64,000 bases of DNA from Klebsiella aerogenes KCTC 2190 (GCF_000215745.1 NC_015663.1:1178001-1242000); one strand, 5' to 3'. Numbered from the stretch's first letter, positions 47,713 to 57,910 are shown. Notes: a model not told the origin generated them from the letters alone. Made by a program: numbers and translations.

Positions 47713-50070
47713 TTACTCATCATCAGGATCAAGACGGCGACGGCTGAGAATACGCAGCATGCGCCACAGCACCCACGCCAGCAGCACAATGCTGACGGCC
47801 GCCAGAATCGCCAACAGTATCGGATGGCTGGAGAGCGCAAACCAGATGCGCTCGAACCACGGCAGATGGCCGACATAATAGATATCGCCAACCCGCAGAC
47901 TATTGACGCCGGATTCGCGAATCACCGCCACCGAACCGAACATCGCCGCCCGTTTGCCGCTGTCATTTAAGGCGTTTGTAAGCAGCTCGTTGCCGCGTGG
48001 GCTATCGGCCATCAGGGCGATCACGCTGCGCTGGTCGTTGTATGGCGACTGGAAGCCGATAATCGCCGCCATTGGCCCGGAAGAGGTGATGTCGGTTCGC
48101 GTATGCGGCGTGCGGGCGTCATCGTCCGGGTAGATGCTGGCCAGGTCATAGTGACGCATCGGCGTTTTCACCCAGCTTTTGGTCGCCTCAACCAACAGAT
48201 TGATTTTGCTATCGTCTTTCAGCGATGGCGGAATAGCGCCAATCAGCATCAGGTCGGCATCTTTGCCCTTAATCTGGTTGCCGTCATCGGTCATCTGCAA
48301 GTTGATAGCCGCCAGCCCGCTCTGCGCGCCGATGCCGCCTACCGCCTGCAGTAGCGTCTCCACCTGGCCCGCATCAGGCGTTTTCGGCACCACGATTAGC
48401 GTCTGAGAGAGATCGGCCATGCGGGTATACGGGAAACCGGCGTTGGCGAAGACGCGCAGATCCGGCATCGCCAGGAAGTGGTAATACTTCGAAAAATCGA
48501 TGGTGGAGTCATCGCCGATGACCACGTGATTCTGCACCGGCTGGAAGGTAATGCAGTTATCGATGTTGCCGCCAGGCATCGGGTTCATGTACTGGAAATC
48601 GAAGCGCAGCTGGTTCATCGCGCCCAGGCGCAGCGCGGGTATGGTCACCTGGTTCTGGCCGTCCAGTAACCCCTGCAGCACCGGCAGGCGTAAAATCAGC
48701 TTATTCACATCCTGCGAGCTATTGAGGTTGAACGACTGCAGGAACTGATCGTTTAGGCTGATATCCATCCGCGAGCTATCTTTGATCGGCGGCATGGTAT
48801 AGCGATACTTCAGGTCCATATCGATACCGTTAGCGCGCAGCAGATACAGATCCGGCGGCAGATTCAGCGCCACGTTAATCGAATCTGGCACCAGGCCGCT
48901 TGATTGCAGTTGCTGTTCATAGGTTTTCAGCTCGCCGAAAGTCACCGGCCTGTCGGTACGAACCCAGTTCGGCGCGTCATAGGGCTGGCGGGCCTTCAAC
49001 TCTTTCACGCCATCCACGACGACACTATCGCCGCGGAACAAAATATTCCCCTGGGCAATGCCCTTGGCCGCCAACAGCAGGTCTTGATCGTTGCGACCGA
49101 AGATCACCAGCAGCTTGACGTACGGGTTGCTCGGATGGTTGACCATTTCGATAGTCGGCGCTTTCACCGGCGGATGGTCGCGCAGGAAGTCCGGACGCTT
49201 ATCGTTGGTCGCGAAGATGATAGCGTTACGTTCCGGTATCTCATTGAAGTGGACCGGGAACTGCTGGCCGCGCCAGCCAGCCTTGCTGCCAAACCAGGAG
49301 GCGACAATCGCCGCCGCCTGCTGTTGTATGACGTCAGGCGCAGCAGCAAAAACCATCGGCAACGTCAGCGGACGGTTGTCGCGCGAGTCGTAGAACGGCA
49401 CCGGGAAGTGGGAGAGATCGTTACGGACCTGCAGCGACTGATAGGTTAAATCCAGCGAGCTCTCACGACCGATATCAAGCCACAACGTACTGCTCGCCGG
49501 GTTTTCGCAAACGTCGCGATAGTGGCCGACGAACTCCAGCCGCACGCGGTTAAAATCGGTGATATACAGCGGATCGACGGGGATCTGGGCGCTCACTTTT
49601 TTACCCAGTTGCTCTTTGGTGACCGGCAGTACGCCCATCAGCTCGTCGTTAAGATAAACCTTCAGTTGAGACTGCACCGGCAGCAGCGATGGCGACGGCG
49701 TGTAGTCAAGATTGAGCAGCGCTTTGGCGACCACCTCATCGCTGCGCATACCGAACTCTACGGCGCCCTCAGGATGAGAACCGCGCAGCACCATGCTCCC
49801 CGGCGGCGGCGCGATTTGCGCAAAAGTCAGCTTCACATCGCGAGAGGGAATGTTGTCCGCCACCACCACCGGCGCGGCGGCAGAATCGATAACCGTCGCC
49901 GTTGGCTGGCCATCGTTAACGACCGGCGCTGGCTGAACAGCTCCCGCTGTCGCTGGAGCTCCGGCAACCACGGCCTCCGGCGACGTCGCCGGAGCCGAAA
50001 ATGTTGCGAAGGGGTACCAACTGCTCATTCCCACCGCCACTGCATAAATCAAGGAAAGTTTTCTTTTCAT
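47713..50070 (-). CDS. bcsB: Cellulose synthase regulatory subunit BcsB
   Basis: 785 residues from ATG 50070 (MKRKLSLIYAVAVGMSSWYP), which follows the bcsA stop after 10 bases; the longer frame from 50157 lies inside bcsA and is not conserved. A signal peptide leads into a Pro/Ala/Val-rich linker (about residues 25-75). Two carbohydrate-binding and two flavodoxin-like domains follow. A C-terminal membrane anchor (SSHPILLAILAAVSIVLLAW) contacts BcsA. The N-terminal linker is longer and more Ala/Pro-rich than in E. coli (779). It guides the growing chain across the periplasm. Confidence 0.95.
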   Translation of the reverse strand: MKRKLSLIYAVAVGMSSWYPFATFSAPATSPEAVVAGAPATAGAVQPAPVVNDGQPTATVIDSAAAPVVVADNIPSRDVKLTFAQIAPPPGSMVLRGSHPEGAVEFGMRSDEVVAKALLNLDYTPSPSLLPVQSQLKVYLNDELMGVLPVTKEQLGKKVSAQIPVDPLYITDFNRVRLEFVGHYRDVCENPASSTLWLDIGRESSLDLTYQSLQVRNDLSHFPVPFYDSRDNRPLTLPMVFAAAPDVIQQQAAAIVASWFGSKAGWRGQQFPVHFNEIPERNAIIFATNDKRPDFLRDHPPVKAPTIEMVNHPSNPYVKLLVIFGRNDQDLLLAAKGIAQGNILFRGDSVVVDGVKELKARQPYDAPNWVRTDRPVTFGELKTYEQQLQSSGLVPDSINVALNLPPDLYLLRANGIDMDLKYRYTMPPIKDSSRMDISLNDQFLQSFNLNSSQDVNKLILRLPVLQGLLDGQNQVTIPALRLGAMNQLRFDFQYMNPMPGGNIDNCITFQPVQNHVVIGDDSTIDFSKYYHFLAMPDLRVFANAGFPYTRMADLSQTLIVVPKTPDAGQVETLLQAVGGIGAQSGLAAINLQMTDDGNQIKGKDADLMLIGAIPPSLKDDSKINLLVEATKSWVKTPMRHYDLASIYPDDDARTPHTRTDITSSGPMAAIIGFQSPYNDQRSVIALMADSPRGNELLTNALNDSGKRAAMFGSVAVIRESGVNSLRVGDIYYVGHLPWFERIWFALSSHPILLAILAAVSIVLLAWVLWRMLRILSRRRLDPDDE

Positions 50071-50080
50071 CGCATTATCA

Positions 50081-52699
50081 TCATTGTTGAGCCATTGCCG
50101 GTTCTGCCGAAAGCACCGCCGCGGCGCGTTCGGGACGGCGCGGTAAAAACGATACAATCCAGGCCACCAGCGAGGTGAGCGAGCGGAAAATAACCTTCAC
50201 CGACGGCGGCGAGAACTCCGCCAGGTGACGATATCCACGGAACCCCAGCTTGAGGATATCCAGCAGGCTTTCCATCGGCTTATCTTCCGGGAAGCTATCC
50301 TGCCAAAGCGCCCACGTATCAGCGCGGGCAAACGTACACTGCACAAAATCAATATGTTGCTGGTTTGTCAGCGGCAGCAATTGCAGACCGACTTCGCCGC
50401 CATTCACCCGCGCGACGCGTACCGGGAAGTCATATTCTTGCTGTCCGCGTTTGAGCAGCAGATTCACGTGTTGCCCTTCCAGTACCCGCGCTTCACCGTG
50501 AATTTTTATCCCCAGGCCGCCGTCCGAGTAGTCATGAACGGTACAGGAGAACAGGTGGCCATCCGGGCGGGCAATCGCCGCCGGCATCGACATCTCGACG
50601 CGGTGCGAACGCCGCACCTGTTTGCTCTCCACCGACACCGCCACGGCGCCGCCGAGGATGATTAAGTTATAAAACACCCAGATGATACTGACCCAGACGG
50701 TTAAAATTTCGTTTTCGGGCCCGTACATAAAGCGCCAGATGCCGACCGCCACGCCCACCAGATTGAGCAACACCAGATAAATATAGGGGCGGGAAATAAC
50801 CCAATCGACATACTCATCCTTCACCAGTCCGCCTTTGGCGGTGACGTTAAACTTGCCTTTATGCGGGTTAATCAGCGCGACGAAGGTCGGTGGCGCGATA
50901 TACCAGGCCAACACCGTTTCGTAGATTTCACTCCAGAAGGAGTGGCGGTACTTGCCCTGGATCTTCGAGTTGGTCAGGCTGGCATGAATCATATGCGGCA
51001 GCACGAACAAGGCGATCATCAGCGCCGGCGCATAGATGATATAGGCGTGTAGCAGCAGGAAGGCCAGCGGCGCGGTGAGGAAGATAAGCCGCGGTATACC
51101 GGACAAAAAGTGCAGCATCGCGTTGACGTAGCAGATACGCTGCGCCAGCTTCAACCCTTTACCGAATAAGGGGTTGTCGAGACGGAAAATCTGCACCATC
51201 CCGCGCGCCCAGCGAATACGCTGGCCGATATGCGCCGACAAGCTTTCCGTCGCCAGCCCCGCCGCCTGCGGGATGCGCATATAGGCGGAGGTGTGGCCAC
51301 GACGATGCAGGCGCAGTGAAGTGTGAGCATCCTCGGTGACCGTCTCAACGGCGATACCGCCGATTTCATCCAGCGGGCCGCGGCGAATTACCGCGCAGGA
51401 GCCGCAGAAAAAGGTCGCATCCCACATGTCGTTGCCGTCCTGCACCAGGCCGTAAAACAGCGTCCCTTCATTTGGCGTTTTACGAAAACGGCCCAGGTTG
51501 CGTTCGAACGGATCCGGCGAGAAGAAGTGGTGCGGCGTCTGCATCATCGCCAGCTTTTTATCCTTCAGGAACCACCCCATAGTCATCTGCAGAAACGAGC
51601 GGGTGGGCACGTGGTCACAGTCGAAAATAGAGACGAACTCGCCTTTCGCATACTTCAGCGCATTGTTGATATTACCGGCCTTGGCATGTTCGTGGCTGGT
51701 ACGCGCGATGTAATGTACGCCGACATCTTTCGCGAACTGGCGAAACTCTTCGCGACCACCGTCATCAAGGATCCAGATATTGAGCTTATCCTTCGGCCAG
51801 TCGATACCCTGAGAAGCGTAGATGGTATTTTTCACCACGCTGAGATCTTCGTTGTAGGTCGGCACGAAGATATCCACCGTCGGCCATTCGTTCATATCTT
51901 CCGGTAGCGGCACCGGCTGGCGATTCAGCGGCCACACCACCTGGAAATAGCCCAGTACCAGCACAATCCAGGCGTAGGTTTCGGCAAACAGCAAAATCAG
52001 CCCGCACACCAGGCTGACCGGATCGTTCCAGTTCAGCGTGGAGGTATAGCGCCACCAGATATAGCGACAAGAAACGGTCAATGACAACACGATCAACATC
52101 AGGGCGGAGAAACGCCCCGGAATACGCCGCACCAGCAGCGCGACGCCCCACAGTAACAGCAGGAAGATAAACTGCGACAGCGGGTTAAACGGCTGGGTGA
52201 TACACAACAGCGCCAGAATCAGCGAGAAGAAGGTAATGGTGCCAAGCACCAGCCGCCGCAGCTGCGGATGCAGATGTTCAAGCTCTTTTTGCTTATCGAG
52301 GTGGCCGGTACGGGTGTTGACCTTCTCCGGTAATTTTTCCAGCCACTGCGCGTAGCGCCCGTGAACCCCTTCCAGCGCCGCCAGCGAGCGCCAGTTTATT
52401 TTTTTATCCGCTTCCGGCACCCGGGTCGCCAGCAGCCAGAGCGACTGCAGCAAATAGCGCAGCGGATCTAACGGGCGTGGGCGATGCGGATTAATATGCG
52501 GAAAATAGTCGCCATGGTGTTCGCGAATAGCTTGCCAGCGCGGCGTCTCAAGCGGCATGAATGCCCACGCCAGCGACGCCCACAGGCAACCGAGAAAAGC
52601 CGAAAGCACCGACGCGCCATGCTGACGATAGTCATCATAACGTTCACTCAAGCGCTCGCCCACCGGCGGCGCCAGCAGCAACGTACTCAGGCGGATCAT
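50081..52699 (-). CDS. bcsA: Cellulose synthase catalytic subunit BcsA
   Basis: 872 residues from ATG 52699, the same length as I recall for E. coli BcsA. The ATG overlaps the bcsQ stop (ATGA), and GGGAGGGGG precedes it. It is a GT2 synthase: the UDP-glucose and catalytic motifs are ILDDGGREEF, DCDHVP (DxD), TEDAHT and QRIRWARG. About eight membrane helices form the translocation channel. The C-terminal PilZ domain has the c-di-GMP motif RRSHR (RxxxR) in SKQVRRSHRVEM and DYSDGGLGIK downstream. It makes beta-1,4-glucan when c-di-GMP is bound. Confidence 0.97.
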   Translation of the reverse strand: MIRLSTLLLAPPVGERLSERYDDYRQHGASVLSAFLGCLWASLAWAFMPLETPRWQAIREHHGDYFPHINPHRPRPLDPLRYLLQSLWLLATRVPEADKKINWRSLAALEGVHGRYAQWLEKLPEKVNTRTGHLDKQKELEHLHPQLRRLVLGTITFFSLILALLCITQPFNPLSQFIFLLLLWGVALLVRRIPGRFSALMLIVLSLTVSCRYIWWRYTSTLNWNDPVSLVCGLILLFAETYAWIVLVLGYFQVVWPLNRQPVPLPEDMNEWPTVDIFVPTYNEDLSVVKNTIYASQGIDWPKDKLNIWILDDGGREEFRQFAKDVGVHYIARTSHEHAKAGNINNALKYAKGEFVSIFDCDHVPTRSFLQMTMGWFLKDKKLAMMQTPHHFFSPDPFERNLGRFRKTPNEGTLFYGLVQDGNDMWDATFFCGSCAVIRRGPLDEIGGIAVETVTEDAHTSLRLHRRGHTSAYMRIPQAAGLATESLSAHIGQRIRWARGMVQIFRLDNPLFGKGLKLAQRICYVNAMLHFLSGIPRLIFLTAPLAFLLLHAYIIYAPALMIALFVLPHMIHASLTNSKIQGKYRHSFWSEIYETVLAWYIAPPTFVALINPHKGKFNVTAKGGLVKDEYVDWVISRPYIYLVLLNLVGVAVGIWRFMYGPENEILTVWVSIIWVFYNLIILGGAVAVSVESKQVRRSHRVEMSMPAAIARPDGHLFSCTVHDYSDGGLGIKIHGEARVLEGQHVNLLLKRGQQEYDFPVRVARVNGGEVGLQLLPLTNQQHIDFVQCTFARADTWALWQDSFPEDKPMESLLDILKLGFRGYRHLAEFSPPSVKVIFRSLTSLVAWIVSFLPRRPERAAAVLSAEPAMAQQ

Positions 52700-53433
52700 G
52701 CCGCCCCCTCCCTGGCATAGTGCAGCAGGCACCAGTTGGCCAGCGTCAACACCTCTTCCGCCGCCAGCGAATCCTGGCGGTATTCGCCAAGAGGCTGTTT
52801 CGCCGCCAGACACTCCGCCATCGCTTCATCGCGGTGAATCGTGACCGGCAAAATACGCCGCTGGCTTTCCAGCCACAGTTGATAGAGATCTTCCTGCAGC
52901 TGGCTGCCGACGCGCAGGTCGTTAATCAAAATATCCGCGTTGGCAGGCAGCGCCTGCTGATGCAGACGTATATGACTGTTACCGTCGGGGTGCACAACCT
53001 GCAGCGCACGATCGCAGACGCTCAGCAGTTCGCGGGTAAGCGGAGAGTAGCCTTCCGGAATATCAAGCAGCAGCCAGCGGTGGCTCCCCTGCTGATCGAG
53101 CAATTTGATTTGCGCTGCGATGGGTTCCAGGGTCGGACTCAGTTTATCAACGTGCTCGCGTTCGCCGGGGGTCAGGCGGCCAAACGGCAGAAGATCGATA
53201 TGCGCGGTGTAGCGCAGTCCGGCGTCGCGCCAGTCGCGACCGTCAATCAACGAGCGCGCCCAGCCGTTGTGATGGTCGAAATCAACGTTGAAAAAAAAGC
53301 GCAGCATATTGTCCGGGCTGGCATCGACCACCAGCACCGTTTCGCCGAGCAGCTGTAGCGCCCAGGCCAGTGCGGCGGTAATGGAGGTGGTGCCTACGCC
53401 GCCGCGTATGCCTTGTAATCCCAGAATCGCCAT
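52696..53433 (-). CDS. bcsQ: Cellulose biosynthesis ParA-like ATPase BcsQ
   Basis: 245-residue MinD/ParA-type SIMIBI ATPase, close to E. coli BcsQ (250). The deviant Walker A is LQGIRGGVGTTSITAAL (residues 5-21). BcsQ is known to place and support the synthase complex together with BcsR. The frame is intact; in E. coli K-12 this gene carries a stop that blocks cellulose production, so the strain here should not share that defect. It is coupled to bcsA by a 4-base overlap and preceded by bcsR after 11 bases. Confidence 0.94.
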   Translation of the reverse strand: MAILGLQGIRGGVGTTSITAALAWALQLLGETVLVVDASPDNMLRFFFNVDFDHHNGWARSLIDGRDWRDAGLRYTAHIDLLPFGRLTPGEREHVDKLSPTLEPIAAQIKLLDQQGSHRWLLLDIPEGYSPLTRELLSVCDRALQVVHPDGNSHIRLHQQALPANADILINDLRVGSQLQEDLYQLWLESQRRILPVTIHRDEAMAECLAAKQPLGEYRQDSLAAEEVLTLANWCLLHYAREGAA

Positions 53434-53444
53434 CGACGGCTTCC

Positions 53445-53633
53445 TTACTTTTTCTCTGCTAATTCGGCCAACAGCGGCCAGCGTTGCAACGCCGCGGCGA
53501 GCTGTTCGCGTCGGGAAATATCGTGGTAATCAATATCCGGCAGGGAAAATGCCCGGCTTAATGCCAGGAAATCATTTTGGAAGGTATATCCCAGCGTCGC
53601 ATCGCCAGGTACCGCAGGGTCTTTTTCCGGCAT
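53445..53633 (-). CDS. bcsR: Cellulose biosynthesis protein BcsR
   Basis: 62-residue regulatory protein. I choose ATG 53633 (MPEKDPAVPGDATLGYTFQN), because it gives exactly the E. coli BcsR length and N-terminal alignment and has AGAG nearby; an ATG at 53645 adds four residues. The conserved core is FQNDFLALSRAFSLPDIDYH and REQLAAALQRWPLLAELA. It forms a complex with BcsQ in related systems. It is the first gene of the bcsRQABZC operon. Confidence 0.92.
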   Translation of the reverse strand: MPEKDPAVPGDATLGYTFQNDFLALSRAFSLPDIDYHDISRREQLAAALQRWPLLAELAEKK

Positions 53634-53801
53634 TTCTCTGTCCATTCGAAAAACACATTATAAAACCAGGAAGTGTAAACCGCTCATCCCTAAAATTACG
53701 TGTACATGCTAAAACTGATGTCCTTTAATTTCAATGTTAGGTTTACTCTCACGCTTTCGCTAGTAAACTAATCATTGTAAATAGGGCGCGCGAGGGACAT
53801 C
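53634..53801. promoter_or_regulatory. Divergent promoter region of the two bcs operons
   Basis: 168 AT-rich bases between bcsR and bcsE starts. It must contain the divergent promoters for bcsRQABZC and bcsEFG. I see no strong palindrome that can be tied to a known regulator. Confidence 0.6.
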
Positions 53802-55358
53802 GTGGATATTGTATATACGTTGGGTATTTCATCGTTATGGGACGAAGTATGCCATATGCCCGTTGGCGGGGTGTGGTGGCTTAATGTCGACCGCTATGCC
53901 GACGCCGTCAGCCTGATGAATCAAACGCTGGAAAGCCAGGCGCAGGACAGCAAAGTCGCCGCCGTAGTGATGGGCAAAAACCCTAAAGAAGTCATGTCAT
54001 TAAAAAAAGATCGCGGCCCTAATAAAATCGCATTATTCACCATGCCCGATCGCCCGGAAGGCCTGAGGGAGTTGCACCGCGACCTACTTTGTTCGATGGA
54101 ACCTGGCAATTATTTATTTATTCTGCTATGTACAGAAAATTCCTGGCAAAATATAAAAACAGAAGAATTACTCCGTTGGGTAGAAAAATCGAATCGATGG
54201 GCCAAATACCATAACTGCTCTCTTATGATACTTAATTCTGCTAACGATACCGACAAACAACTTTCCCCGTTATTACGCCAGTATCGAGCCCTTTCCGGGC
54301 TGGCGAGCATTCGTTATCAGGGCGATAGCCATCTATTTGATATCGCATGGTGGGGCAGTGAGAAAGGTATTAGCGCGCAGCAACAGTTGGTTATTTTACA
54401 CGATGATGAGGGCTGGCGACTGGCGCAAAACGAAGAAGCGGTGGTACAGCCGCGCAGCGACGAAAAAATCGTCCTCAGTAATTTGCGCGTGCTGGAAGGG
54501 GCCCCCGCGCTTTCCGAATACTGGACGCTGTTCGAAACCAATGATGCCGTCTTTGAAGCCGGTCGTACCGCGCAAGCGGCCACCCTGCTATTTTCCATCA
54601 CCCAGAACGAACAAATAGAGCAGCTCGGCCGCTATATCCATACCCTGCGTCGCCAGCGCGGCAGCGCCCTAAAAATCGTGGTACGTGAACAAACGCCGAG
54701 CCTGCGCGCCACCGATGAACGCTTGCTGCTAAGCAGCGGCGCCAACATGGTGATCCCCTGCAGCGCCGGGCTTTCACGCTGCCTGACGCTCATTGAAAGC
54801 GTGCAAAAGCAGAAATTTACTCGCCACGTTCCGGAAGACTTCAACACGCTGTTGACCTGGAGCCGGCCGCTTAAACTTCGCGGCTATCAAAAGTGGGACG
54901 CCTTCTGTGAAGCGGTCGGCAATATCATGGCAAACACGCTGCTGCCGCCGGATAGCAAAGGGGTGATGGTGGCGTTACGCCCTGCGCCGGGGCTACGCGT
55001 TGAACAGGCATTAACCCTGTGTAAACCTAACCGCATGGGCGATATCGTGACGATCGGTAATAATCGATTAGTGCTGTTCTTATCGTTTTGCCGGGTAAAT
55101 GACCTCGACACCGCATTAAACCATATCTTCCCATTACCGACCGGAGACATTTTCTCTAACCGTATGATTTGGTTTGAAGACAAGCAAATTTCAGCGGAAA
55201 TCCTGTTGATGCGGGGCCTCTCCCCGGACAACTGGAACACCCCGCTGCCAATTACCATAGGCAAAAACGAAGCCCTTAACGTTAAGCACGATGGGCGCCA
55301 GTGGCGGCGAATCCCGGAACCCTGGCGGCTCTCCACCGACGGAGAACCGCGGTCATGA
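53802..55358 (+). CDS. bcsE: c-di-GMP-binding cellulose regulator BcsE
   Basis: 518 residues, near E. coli BcsE (523). It consists of a divergent RecA-like/receiver-like N-terminal part and a C-terminal GIL domain. The GIL c-di-GMP site RxGD is present as RMGD at residues 411-414 ([13 protein letters not shown]). BcsE binds c-di-GMP and boosts maximal cellulose synthesis, and is recruited to the membrane by BcsF. It is divergent from bcsR. The stop overlaps the bcsF start (ATGATG). Confidence 0.94.
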   Translation: MDIVYTLGISSLWDEVCHMPVGGVWWLNVDRYADAVSLMNQTLESQAQDSKVAAVVMGKNPKEVMSLKKDRGPNKIALFTMPDRPEGLRELHRDLLCSMEPGNYLFILLCTENSWQNIKTEELLRWVEKSNRWAKYHNCSLMILNSANDTDKQLSPLLRQYRALSGLASIRYQGDSHLFDIAWWGSEKGISAQQQLVILHDDEGWRLAQNEEAVVQPRSDEKIVLSNLRVLEGAPALSEYWTLFETNDAVFEAGRTAQAATLLFSITQNEQIEQLGRYIHTLRRQRGSALKIVVREQTPSLRATDERLLLSSGANMVIPCSAGLSRCLTLIESVQKQKFTRHVPEDFNTLLTWSRPLKLRGYQKWDAFCEAVGNIMANTLLPPDSKGVMVALRPAPGLRVEQALTLCKPNRMGDIVTIGNNRLVLFLSFCRVNDLDTALNHIFPLPTGDIFSNRMIWFEDKQISAEILLMRGLSPDNWNTPLPITIGKNEALNVKHDGRQWRRIPEPWRLSTDGEPRS

Positions 55359-55552
55359 TGTCTATCGCCGATATCATTCAGCTGATCGTATTGTGCGCCC
55401 TGCTGTTTTTCCCGCTGGGATATCTAACGCGCCATTATCAGCGCCGTATTCGCACGACTTTGCGTTTGATGTTCTTTAAACCCCGTTATGTGAAACCAGC
55501 CGGCGTGCTGCGCCGGGATAATGCGACCAGGCAGGGCAAACTGAAAAAATGA
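55355..55552 (+). CDS. bcsF: Small membrane protein BcsF
   Basis: 65 residues from ATG 55355 ([20 protein letters not shown]). A single membrane helix covers about residues 5-25 and is followed by a basic tail ([20 protein letters not shown]), matching E. coli BcsF. It anchors BcsE at the inner membrane. The longer frame from 55301 lies inside bcsE. Start and stop overlap bcsE and bcsG, so all three genes are translationally coupled. Confidence 0.93.
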   Translation: MMSIADIIQLIVLCALLFFPLGYLTRHYQRRIRTTLRLMFFKPRYVKPAGVLRRDNATRQGKLKK

Positions 55553-57228
55553 CCAAAGCAAAAACTACCGCTACGCCGCTTCCGCTATGGCAGTACTGGC
55601 GCGGCCTGTCTGGCTGGAACTTCTATTTTCTGGTGAAGTTTGCCCTGCTGTGGGCGGGGTACCTGAACTTCCATCCGATGCTTAACCTGGTGTTCCTCGC
55701 CTTTCTGCTGGTGCCGATCCCCCGAGAAAAACTGCACCGGGTACGCCACTGGATAGCGATTCCGCTCGGCTTTGCCCTGTTCTGGCATGATACCTGGTTA
55801 CCGGGTCCGGAAAGCATCATGAGCCAGGGTTCGCAAATTGCCGGTTTCAGCGCCGATTACATCTGGGATCTGATCACCCGCTTTATTAACTGGAATATGG
55901 TCGGCGCCTTCTTTGTGCTGCTGGTGCTGTGGCTATTCATCAGCCAGTGGCTACGCGTTACCGTATTTGTTTCGGCTATCATGGTCTGGCTGGTTATCAG
56001 CCCGCTGCTGCCCTCCTTCACCTTATGGCCTGCCGGTCAGCCGACCACGGCAGCGGCCACGCCGGCGGCAACAACCGGTGGAACCACAACAGCCGCGGCA
56101 TCCACCAGCGCTGCCGCCAGCGGCGATATCCCGCCGCAGACCGAACCGCCAACCTCGGCTCACCTCAGCAACTGGCTGAAAACTTTCTATGCTTCTGAAC
56201 AGAAAAGAAAAACGTCATTCCCCGCTCAGCTTCCGGAGGATGCGCAGCCGTTTGATCTGCTGGTGATCAACATCTGCTCCCTGTCATGGTCGGACATCGA
56301 GGCTGCCGGGCTGATGGATCACCCGCTGTGGAAACATTTCGATATTGTCTTCAAAAACTTCAACTCCGCGACCTCCTACAGCGGCCCGGCAGCGGTTCGC
56401 CTGCTGCGCGCCAGCTGCGGCCAGCTATCTCATAGCAACCTGTATCAGCCATCGGGCAGCGAGTGCTATCTGTTCGAAAATCTGGCGAAACTGGGCTTTA
56501 CCCAACAGCTGATGCTGGGGCATAACGGCGTATTCGGCGACTTCCTCAAAGAGGTTCGCTCACTCGGCGGCATGCAAAGTCCATTGATGGATCAGAGCGG
56601 TTTGCCGGTTATCCTGCAAGGCTTCGACGGATCGCCTGTTTACGACGACCAGGCGACGCTCGATCGCTGGCTACAGTCTACCGAGAAGCTCAACACGCCG
56701 CGTACCGCGACCTTCTACAACACGCTGCCGCTGCACGATGGCAACCATTATCCCGGCCAAAGCAAAACAGCCGACTATAAAGCTCGCGCGCAGAAATTCT
56801 TTGATGAGCTGGACGCCTTCTTCACCGAACTGGAAAAATCGGGGCGTAAAGTGATGGTGGTGGTGGTACCGGAACACGGCGCCGCGCTGAAGGGGGATAA
56901 GATGCAGGTTTCCGGGCTGCGCGATATCCCAAGCCCATCGATTACCAACGTCCCTGCGGCGGTGAAATTCTTCGGCATGAAGGCGCCGCACCAGGGCGCT
57001 GCGGTGGAAATCACTCAGCCTTCCAGCTACCTCGCGGTTTCTGAACTGGTGGTGCGCGCCCTGGACGGCAAGATGTTTACCGAGGATAACGTCAACTGGC
57101 AGCAGTACACCGCTAACCTGCCGCAGACCGCGGCGGTATCGGAAAACTCCAACGCTATTGTCATTCAGTATCAAGGCAAACCCTACGTGCAGCTCAACGG
57201 CGGCAGTTGGGTGCCATATCCGCAGTAA
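55549..57228 (+). CDS. bcsG: Cellulose phosphoethanolamine transferase BcsG
   Basis: 559 residues, the length of E. coli BcsG. The N-terminus has about four to five membrane helices (to about residue 155). A low-complexity Thr/Ala/Gly linker (about 165-195) leads to a periplasmic alkaline-phosphatase-like domain. The catalytic serine falls at residue 278 in [11 protein letters not shown] and Cys243 in INICSLSW, the same numbers as in the E. coli enzyme. Zinc ligands include the EHG motif in VVPEHGAAL. It transfers phosphoethanolamine from lipid to cellulose, giving pEtN-cellulose. Last gene of bcsEFG. Confidence 0.95.
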   Translation: MTKAKTTATPLPLWQYWRGLSGWNFYFLVKFALLWAGYLNFHPMLNLVFLAFLLVPIPREKLHRVRHWIAIPLGFALFWHDTWLPGPESIMSQGSQIAGFSADYIWDLITRFINWNMVGAFFVLLVLWLFISQWLRVTVFVSAIMVWLVISPLLPSFTLWPAGQPTTAAATPAATTGGTTTAAASTSAAASGDIPPQTEPPTSAHLSNWLKTFYASEQKRKTSFPAQLPEDAQPFDLLVINICSLSWSDIEAAGLMDHPLWKHFDIVFKNFNSATSYSGPAAVRLLRASCGQLSHSNLYQPSGSECYLFENLAKLGFTQQLMLGHNGVFGDFLKEVRSLGGMQSPLMDQSGLPVILQGFDGSPVYDDQATLDRWLQSTEKLNTPRTATFYNTLPLHDGNHYPGQSKTADYKARAQKFFDELDAFFTELEKSGRKVMVVVVPEHGAALKGDKMQVSGLRDIPSPSITNVPAAVKFFGMKAPHQGAAVEITQPSSYLAVSELVVRALDGKMFTEDNVNWQQYTANLPQTAAVSENSNAIVIQYQGKPYVQLNGGSWVPYPQ

Positions 57229-57231
57229 AGA

Positions 57232-57262
57232 CGAAAAAGGCCGCAGGAGGATTCCTGCGGCC
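57232..57262 (-). terminator. Terminator of ldr copy 1
   Basis: GGCCGCAGGA (57239-57248) and TCCTGCGGCC (57253-57262) form a 10-bp stem; on the minus strand TTTTTC follows. Confidence 0.85.
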
Positions 57263-57310
57263 TGTTCGGGCGCAAATTGCCAACGCAGCAGACTCACGCC
57301 CGCCGGTCCG

Positions 57311-57418
57311 TCACTTCTGGTTATGCATCCAGCTGACGATAATGCTGACCACGATGCCAGCAATTATCGGCGCCGCCAGATCGTCCCATAAGATCAGACC
57401 CAACTGTGTGAGCGTCAT
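57311..57418 (-). CDS. ldrD: Ldr-family type I toxin, copy 1
   Basis: 35-residue hydrophobic peptide that begins MTLTQLGLILWDDLAAPIIA and ends IIVSWMHNQK. It aligns along its whole length with E. coli LdrD, including the LAAPxIAGI core. One membrane-spanning segment covers about residues 5-30. Ldr peptides disrupt the inner membrane and nucleoid when overexpressed. The mRNA is probably long, starting around 57620 from a possible TTGCTA/GATAAC promoter on the minus strand. It is opposed by an antisense RNA complementary to its leader. It is too short for usual gene finders. Confidence 0.92.
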   Translation of the reverse strand: MTLTQLGLILWDDLAAPIIAGIVVSIIVSWMHNQK

Positions 57419-57431
57419 AGAGCCGCCTGTA

Positions 57432-57460
57432 TTGCAATGGCAACCGTTCGCGGCTATCTT
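57432..57460 (+). promoter_or_regulatory. Promoter of antisense RNA, copy 1
   Basis: TTGCAA (57432-57437), a 17-base spacer and TATCTT (57455-57460) make a good sigma-70 promoter pointing into the Rdl hairpin. Confidence 0.75.
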
Positions 57461-57466
57461 TAACTT

Positions 57467-57535
57467 GTCTGGAGTTAGTGATAGCCCTCGTTCAGTTGCC
57501 TGGTTAACACCAGCAACGTGCGAGGGTTTTCTCTT
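57467..57535 (+). ncRNA. rdlD: Rdl-type antisense RNA, copy 1
   Basis: Predicted RNA of about 65-70 bases, running from just after the promoter to a terminator in which CCCTCG (57485-57490) pairs with CGAGGG (57521-57526). An inner GTTGCCTGGT/ACCAGCAAC stem lies between, and TTTTCTCTTT follows. It is complementary to the leader of the ldr copy 1 mRNA and should block its translation, as Rdl RNAs do in E. coli. Confidence 0.82.
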
Positions 57536-57710
57536 TCCAGCAACTTATCTATGCCGCCGGGGTTCAAGCCCCCGCAACATTGCGCCTCACCGGGCGAACC
57601 CAGCTTGGCGTCGATTCTACTGCTCCGTGTTATCGCCTTCACCACGCCCTTTAGCAATCTGCGAGGCGCATTCCAGCAACCAACCACATTCTGCGTGCCG
57701 CCAGGAAAAA

Positions 57711-57741
57711 CGAAAAAGGCCGCAGGAGAATTCCTGCGGCC
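57711..57741 (-). terminator. Terminator of ldr copy 2
   Basis: GGCCGCAGGA (57718-57727) and TCCTGCGGCC (57732-57741) with a short loop; on the minus strand TTTTTCG follows. Confidence 0.85.
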
Positions 57742-57789
57742 TGTTCGGGCGCAAATTGCCAACGCAGCAGACTCACGCCCGCCGGTCCG

Positions 57790-57897
57790 TCACTTCTGGT
57801 TATGCATCCAGCTGACGATAATACTGACCACAATGCCAGCGATTATCGGCGCCGCCAGATCGTCCCATAAGATCAGACCCAACTGTGTGAGCGTCAT
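57790..57897 (-). CDS. Ldr-family type I toxin, copy 2
   Basis: Encodes the same 35-residue peptide as copy 1. The DNA differs at a few third positions (for example ATT to ATC, GTG GTC AGC to GTG GTC AGT), all synonymous. Such a pattern suggests that both copies are kept functional rather than decaying. It has its own antisense RNA. The nearest upstream gene on this strand is dppF. Confidence 0.92.
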   Translation of the reverse strand: MTLTQLGLILWDDLAAPIIAGIVVSIIVSWMHNQK

Positions 57898-57910
57898 AGA
57901 GCCGCCTGTA

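Larger units (their letters stand above)
57231..57677. repeat. Long direct repeat, copy 1 (ldr/rdl unit)
   Basis: About 447 bases, repeated nearly identically 479 bases further on. The copy contains, on the minus strand, a terminator and a 35-residue Ldr toxin gene. On the plus strand it contains a promoter, a short antisense RNA and its terminator. This is the E. coli LDR design, and LDR-D sits at the same place beside bcsG in E. coli. Confidence 0.9.
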
